Source of the DNA: JBHJOF01 sp050330055
GTDB taxonomy: Bacteria; Pseudomonadota; Alphaproteobacteria; Kiloniellales; JAKSDN01
Direction: 5' to 3'
Assembly: GCA_050330055.1 (NCBI GenBank)
Contig: JBHJOF010000192.1
Span: 1 to 7,791 of the forward strand
Length of the DNA: 7,791 bases
The stretch's first letter is position 1, and every line of letters begins with the position of its first letter. The notes under the pieces were generated by a model. That model was not told the origin of the DNA, did no database searches, and was given only the letters and a program-made list of their open reading frames with translations. Both the position numbers and the translations under genes were made by a program. Positions 4,665 through 7,791 of this stretch are shown piece after piece.

Positions 4665-5351
4665 ATGCAAAGGCATATCATTGGAGCGGCTTCGCTAGCC
4701 GTGATCCTGGCCGTGGCAGCGCCGGCCTGGGCCGATTGCGTCGACGACCTGCGCGACTACAACAAGACCGTGACCGATCAGGAGGGCTACCGCGTCGGTC
4801 TGACGCCGGGCCTGCGCGACGACCTTCGCCAGCTGCGCGATTCGGCCTACGTGCTGCAGAGCGCCGGACAGGAGGAGGCCTGCCAGGAGGTGGTCGCGGC
4901 GATCAAGGACATGGCCGAGAACCCGCCCAAGCAGGAAAATGCCACCGAGAACTACGAGGAGTGGAACACCTCCGAGGTTGAGCGGCTCAAGACAGCGAAG
5001 AGCCTCGACCAGGCCGCCGGCCTTCTGAGCGCCGACCAGATCATCGGTGCCGACATCCGCAACCCACAGAACGAGGACCTGGGCGAGATCGACGACATCG
5101 TGCTGGCGACCGCCGAAGGAGAGAGCTCCTACGCGATCATCACCCACGGCGGCTTCCTCGGCATGGGCGAAAAGCGGATCGCCGTCCCTATGCAGAAGCT
5201 CAAGGTGACGTCGGACAGGGACGTCTTTGTCCTGAACATGTCGGAGGATCGGCTGGAGAGCGCGCCGAGCTTCGATCGCGGCCAGTTCGACCAGATAGCC
5301 GACGAGAGCTGGCGCAAGAGCAATGAAGAGTTCTTCAGCACCACCGAGTAA
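4665..5351 (+). CDS. Secreted PRC-barrel domain protein (228 aa)
   Basis: A 228-residue exported protein. Residues 1-23 (MQRHIIGAASLAVILAVAAPAWA) form a clear Sec signal peptide with an AWA cleavage site, so the mature protein begins DCVDDL in the periplasm. The N-terminal part (24-90) is helical and charged with two Cys residues (25 and 73) that could form a disulfide; I do not recognise it. A linker rich in Glu/Asn leads to a PRC-barrel domain (about 119-200: LLSADQIIGADIRNPQNEDLGEIDDIVL, then YAIITHGGFLGMGEKRIAVPMQKLKV), a small beta-barrel best known from photosynthetic reaction-centre H subunits and RimM, and common in alphaproteobacterial stress genes. The ATG at 4665 follows GGAGGG (4651-4656) by 8 nt; an open extension back to 4533 crosses the hairpin and would bury the signal peptide. 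No EcfG-type promoter is seen in the 150 nt upstream, unlike its neighbours. Confidence 0.88.
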   Translation: MQRHIIGAASLAVILAVAAPAWADCVDDLRDYNKTVTDQEGYRVGLTPGLRDDLRQLRDSAYVLQSAGQEEACQEVVAAIKDMAENPPKQENATENYEEWNTSEVERLKTAKSLDQAAGLLSADQIIGADIRNPQNEDLGEIDDIVLATAEGESSYAIITHGGFLGMGEKRIAVPMQKLKVTSDRDVFVLNMSEDRLESAPSFDRGQFDQIADESWRKSNEEFFSTTE

Positions 5352-5364
5352 CTGAAGATAGATT

Positions 5365-5404
5365 GCGGGCGGCCGGCGTCAGCGCACCGGCGCCGACTGC
5401 CCGC
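5365..5404. terminator. Long imperfect hairpin between convergent PRC and tonB genes (probable bidirectional terminator)
   Basis: Bases 5365-5372 pair with 5397-5404, and 5374-5380 pair with 5389-5395 (two G-U pairs counted), with one 1x1 mismatch (5373/5396) and an 8-nt loop. It fills almost the whole 53-nt gap between the stop at 5351 and the tonB stop at 5405. T-tracts are weak on both sides. The convergent position is the strongest argument for a shared terminator. Confidence 0.55.
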
Positions 5405-6481
5405 TCATCGCAGGAAGAACTGCACCGGCACGACCAGCTTGATGCTGTTGCCGGCCATTTCGGGCGGCGGTGGCGGCAGCGGCTCGGCGCGGCGGATCAG
5501 CGCCAGCACCTCCTCGTCGAGCAGCTTGTAGCCGGAACTCTCCTGAATCCGGCAATCCATGACCCGGCCGTCCCGGTCCATGACGAAGTAGAGCATGGCC
5601 GTGCCCTCTTGCCGGCGGGCGCGGGCGCGGTAGGGATACTCCTTGTGCTTGTGCAGCCAGGCCTGCAGCAGCGCCATGTAGTCGGCCGACTGGCCCGGCA
5701 GGCCGCCGCCGCTGACCTGGTCGGCGCTGCCGGCGTCAGGGCTGGCCTCGTTGCCGGCCTTGCCGCCGGCGCCCTGGACCGAGGGCACGCTTTTCGCGAC
5801 TTGCAACTTCGTCGGCCCGGCGATCTCGGCCGGCTTCGGTGCAGGGGCTGGCTTTGTCTCGCTCGCGGGCAAGACGACCGGCGCCGGCTTTGGCTTGCGC
5901 TGGGGCTGTGGCGGCGGCTCGATGGCAGGCTCCGGCGCTGCGGCTTGCGTGACTTCCGTCGGCGTGACTTCCGTCGGCGTGGCGAGCGGCGGCTCGACGG
6001 CTGGCTCTGGCGCGAGGGTCGGCTCCGGCTCGGCAGCCTGCGCGACGTTAGGCGGCGTAACGGGCTCCGTCTCGAGCGGTTCTGGAATGATCGTTTCGGC
6101 GGGCTTCACGGGCTCGTCCGGTATGTCCACCGGCATCTCTGTGAGCTCGGCAACTCCCGTGGGTTCGGCGATCTCCACCGCTTGCGGCTCGGGTTCCAGC
6201 GTCGCCGGCGGAACGGGCGCCTCCTTGGCCGTCTCTTCGGGTGTGGGCTGCGGCGCCGCCTCGGGCGGTGCGACACTTTCCTCCGCCGAGGGCGGCGTCG
6301 GCGCCGCTGTCGCGCCCGGCGCCCCGCCGGCGGGTCCAAGCGAGACCTCGACGCCGCCGAGTCCGGCGCTCTGCGCGCCCGAGGGCGGCTGCTGCCAGAG
6401 CACGGCGGCGGCCACGCCCGCGTGGGCCAGGAGCGCGACCGTGAAGGCGATCGTCCAGTGCTGCCCCGTGACGCGCATCAT
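5405..6481 (-). CDS. tonB: TonB-family energy transducer (358 aa)
   Basis: TonB spans the periplasm and passes energy from the ExbB-ExbD proton channel to outer-membrane receptors. The N-terminus has a signal anchor (about residues 9-29, WTIAFTVALLAHAGVAAAVLW). A long Pro/Glu/Ala/Thr-rich linker (about 35-215) follows, then the folded C-terminal domain (about 268-358): ALLQAWLHKHKEYPYRARARRQEGTAMLYFVMDRDGRV...IQESSGYKLLDEEVLALIRRAEPLPPPP, with the usual KEYPYRARARRQEG box and a terminal VPVQFFLR. The linker is longer than in E. coli TonB (239 aa in total) and contains a 15-bp tandem duplication. The ATG at 6481 overlaps the stop of the second exbD by 4 bp (ATGA), so the two are translationally coupled; a second ATG follows immediately at 6478. 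It is last in the exbB-exbD-exbD-tonB operon. The receptor or substrate served is not evident in the window. Confidence 0.94.
   Translation of the reverse strand: MMRVTGQHWTIAFTVALLAHAGVAAAVLWQQPPSGAQSAGLGGVEVSLGPAGGAPGATAAPTPPSAEESVAPPEAAPQPTPEETAKEAPVPPATLEPEPQAVEIAEPTGVAELTEMPVDIPDEPVKPAETIIPEPLETEPVTPPNVAQAAEPEPTLAPEPAVEPPLATPTEVTPTEVTQAAAPEPAIEPPPQPQRKPKPAPVVLPASETKPAPAPKPAEIAGPTKLQVAKSVPSVQGAGGKAGNEASPDAGSADQVSGGGLPGQSADYMALLQAWLHKHKEYPYRARARRQEGTAMLYFVMDRDGRVMDCRIQESSGYKLLDEEVLALIRRAEPLPPPPPEMAGNSIKLVVPVQFFLR
5948..5977. repeat. 15-bp exact tandem duplication in the tonB linker
   Basis: The unit CGTGACTTCCGTCGG occurs twice in tandem (5948-5962 and 5963-5977, + strand) and is followed by the beginning of a third copy (CGTG). 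It encodes PTEVTPTEVT in the Pro-rich TonB linker. Being a multiple of three, its expansion or loss would keep the frame and only alter linker length. Confidence 0.9.
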
Positions 6482-6882
6482 CGCATGTCCGGCACGGTCA
6501 GCAGCTTGAGCCGCTCGACGCCGGCCTCGCGCAGCAATTCCATGACCGTGACCACGCGGGTCGCCTCGGCCTGCCCGTCGGCCTTGAGCCGGACCCGTGG
6601 CGGCGTCTCGCTCGACATGCGTTCGGCGACCGCCGCCTTGAGGGCGGCCTCGTCGATCGTCGCGCCGTCGAGCGCCAGGCGGCCATCGGCGCCTACCAGC
6701 ACCAGCGTCTCCTGCGGCTCGACCAGGCCTTCGCTGGTCGATCGCGGCGGCTCGATGCGGAAGGGGTCGGAGGCGGCCAGGCGTCCCGCCAGCATGAAGA
6801 AGATCAGCAGCAGGAACACGACGTTGACCAGCGGCAGGATGCGCTCCTCATGGCTCTTCGGCCGCGGCGGCTGGAAACGCAT
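6478..6882 (-). CDS. exbD: Second ExbD/TolR-family protein, with Asn in place of the proton-carrying Asp (134 aa)
   Basis: A 134-residue ExbD/TolR-type subunit with one N-terminal membrane helix (about residues 15-33, ILPLVNVVFLLLIFFMLAG) and a periplasmic domain ending LLREAGVERLKLLTVPDMR. ExbD normally has LTPLIDVVF, with the membrane Asp (D25 in E. coli ExbD) essential for proton flow. Here the equivalent position, residue 20 (bases 6825-6823), is Asn. I recall Asn at this place in the second ExbD of other tandem-ExbD operons, so it is probably evolved rather than a sequencing error. The ATG at 6882 has AGGAGG at 6893-6888. It starts 11 nt after the first exbD stops and overlaps tonB by 4 bp. 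Most likely it pairs with the first ExbD as a hetero-dimer in the ExbB pore; that is inference. Confidence 0.9.
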   Translation of the reverse strand: MRFQPPRPKSHEERILPLVNVVFLLLIFFMLAGRLAASDPFRIEPPRSTSEGLVEPQETLVLVGADGRLALDGATIDEAALKAAVAERMSSETPPRVRLKADGQAEATRVVTVMELLREAGVERLKLLTVPDMR

Positions 6883-6893
6883 GGCGTCCCTCC

Positions 6894-7337
6894 TCAGCGC
6901 GCCGGATCGCGGATCAGCGACAGGTCGGTCACGCCGGCCGCGGCCAGACGATCGAGCACGCTGACCGCCTCCTGGAGCGCGACGCCTGCGCTTGGCTTGA
7001 GCAGCACGCGTTGCTCCGGGCGCTGCGCCAGGCGCTCGCCGATGCGGGCGACAAGCTGGTCGAGCGACAGGATCTCGCCGGCCAGCCGCAAGCCGTCAGG
7101 CCGCAGCTCGACCAGCAAGGCGCCTTCAATCGACGTGCCGCCGGTAGACCGGGCCGGCGCGTTGAGCGCGATCGAGCGCCAGTCGAGGAAGGACGAGGCC
7201 AGCATGAAGAACACCAGCAGGATGAAAACCACGTCGATCAGCGGCGTGAGCGTGATCAGGCTGCGACGGCGCGGCGCTCTATTCGCCAGCGAGCGCGGCG
7301 GCAGGGCGGAGGCCCGGGGACTCATGGGGGGGCTCAT
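6894..7337 (-). CDS. exbD: ExbD/TolR-family biopolymer transport protein, first copy, with the conserved Asp (147 aa)
   Basis: A 147-residue ExbD with a basic, Pro-rich cytoplasmic N-terminus (about residues 1-26), one membrane helix (LTPLIDVVFILLVFFMLASS, about 30-49) and a periplasmic domain (to DLSLIRDPAR). The proton-translocating Asp is present at residue 35 (bases 7235-7233). The ATG at 7337 is chosen because GAGGAAA (7353-7347) lies 9 nt upstream; a second ATG at 7325 is possible. Either start lies inside the end of exbB, giving a 59-nt (or 47-nt) overlap, unusually long for such an operon but in different frames and supported by the Shine-Dalgarno sequence. The pair of ExbD proteins in one operon, one with Asp and one with Asn, is the notable feature. 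Confidence 0.93.
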   Translation of the reverse strand: MSPPMSPRASALPPRSLANRAPRRRSLITLTPLIDVVFILLVFFMLASSFLDWRSIALNAPARSTGGTSIEGALLVELRPDGLRLAGEILSLDQLVARIGERLAQRPEQRVLLKPSAGVALQEAVSVLDRLAAAGVTDLSLIRDPAR

Positions 7338-7791
7338 GTCGCTCGCTTTCCTCGGAGGCCATGGACAGGTCCTCGGTGAAGACCTGGGTGACGACGTTCT
7401 CCATCTCGTGCGCCAGGCGGTCGACGACGCGCTCCATCCAGTTGAGCAGCGCGACGCAGGGCATGGCGACGGCCAGGACGACCGCGGTGGTCAGGAGCGC
7501 CTCCCAGATGCCGCCCGACAGGATCGCCGGGTTGACCTGGCTGCCGGCCTGCTCGAGCTGCTGGAAGGCCTCGATCATGCCGAGCACGGTGCCGAACAGG
7601 CCGAGCAGCGGCGCCAGCGAGGCGATCACCTCGAGCGGCCGGAACCAGGCGCGCAGCGCCTCCAGCATCTCGCCGCCGGAGCGGATCACCTCCTCGCGCA
7701 CCTTGGCCTCGGGCAGGCCGCGCTGCTGGCCGCGCAGCGCCTGGGCCAGCACCCGGGCGACCGGGCTCCTGCCGCGGCCGGCCAGCGCCAG
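7279..7791 (-). CDS. exbB: ExbB/TolQ/MotA-family proton channel protein, 5'-truncated by window edge
   Basis: The C-terminal 170 residues of an ExbB/TolQ-family inner-membrane channel subunit; the frame is open to the right edge, so the start is outside. The conserved core is PLEVIASLAPLLGLFGTVLGMIEAFQQL, the LGLxGTVxGM block of the family, followed by GGIWEALLTTAVVLAVAMPCVALLNWMERVVD, the last membrane helix with its Thr residues. The C-terminal tail (TEDLSMASEESERHEPPHESPGLRPAAALAGE) is hydrophilic and overlaps the first exbD gene by 59 nt. ExbB forms a pentamer around an ExbD dimer and powers TonB. Neighbours make ExbB more likely than TolQ, because no tolA/tolB/pal genes are present and a tonB gene ends the operon. 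The operon promoter lies beyond the window. Confidence 0.93.
   Translation of the reverse strand: MALAGRGRSPVARVLAQALRGQQRGLPEAKVREEVIRSGGEMLEALRAWFRPLEVIASLAPLLGLFGTVLGMIEAFQQLEQAGSQVNPAILSGGIWEALLTTAVVLAVAMPCVALLNWMERVVDRLAHEMENVVTQVFTEDLSMASEESERHEPPHESPGLRPAAALAGE

Noticed and set aside
4695..5147. 150-aa frame on the - strand opposite the PRC-barrel gene
   Set aside because: Antisense shadow of a gene with signal peptide and PRC domain; no supporting motif.
5363..6964. 533-aa open frame on the + strand opposite tonB and the second exbD
   Set aside because: It is Arg/Gly-rich with no recognisable domain and lies antisense to two genes with clear family motifs and good ribosome sites. 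Long antisense frames are expected at this GC content.

Overview
The window is high-GC, densely coded DNA. It looks chromosomal and alphaproteobacterial, judging by the codon bias, the combination of an ECF sigma/anti-sigma pair with GGAAC...CGTT promoters (the signature of the alphaproteobacterial general stress response, GSR), and the ExbB-ExbD-ExbD-TonB gene order. I cannot name an order or genus from sequence alone. No tRNA, rRNA, CRISPR array, insertion sequence or attachment site is visible.

Layout. Bases 2-1327 (+) hold the last 441 codons of a GMC-family flavin oxidoreductase (choline or alcohol dehydrogenase-like). Bases 1458-2121 (+) hold three very small envelope genes: an entericidin-type lipoprotein of 55 aa, a DUF1328 (UPF0391) membrane protein of 59 aa, and a PLDc_N-type two-helix membrane protein of 62 aa. 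Bases 2170-2917 (-) hold an ECF sigma factor followed by a small soluble anti-sigma-like protein; the sigma frame has no stop before the anti-sigma gene and runs through most of it. Diverging from them is a Crp/Fnr-family regulator (3131-3901, +). It is followed by a 72-aa lysine-rich conserved protein of unknown role (3976-4194), a CsbD-family stress protein (4314-4514) and a secreted PRC-barrel protein (4665-5351). A long imperfect hairpin separates this block from a convergent minus-strand operon that enters at the right edge: exbB (partial), exbD, a second exbD, and tonB (7791-5405).

How it fits together. Perfect matches to the EcfG-type promoter (GGAAC, 16-17 nt spacer, CGTT) lie directly in front of the entericidin gene, the lysine-rich 72-aa gene and csbD, each with 34-38 nt between the CGTT and the start codon. 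I found no other GGAAC in the window paired with a CGTT at this spacing. The left and centre of the window therefore read as a cluster of general-stress genes built around a sigma/anti-sigma pair and a Crp/Fnr regulator. Whether the locally encoded sigma factor reads these promoters, or the genome's main EcfG does, cannot be settled here. The right-hand operon is a separate proton-driven TonB energising system for outer-membrane transport. Its second ExbD carries Asn where the proton-carrying Asp is expected.

None of the gene families is new. The points most worth a second look are the promoter cluster, the sigma/anti-sigma overlap, the Asp/Asn ExbD pair, and the uncharacterised 72-aa protein and PRC N-terminal domain.
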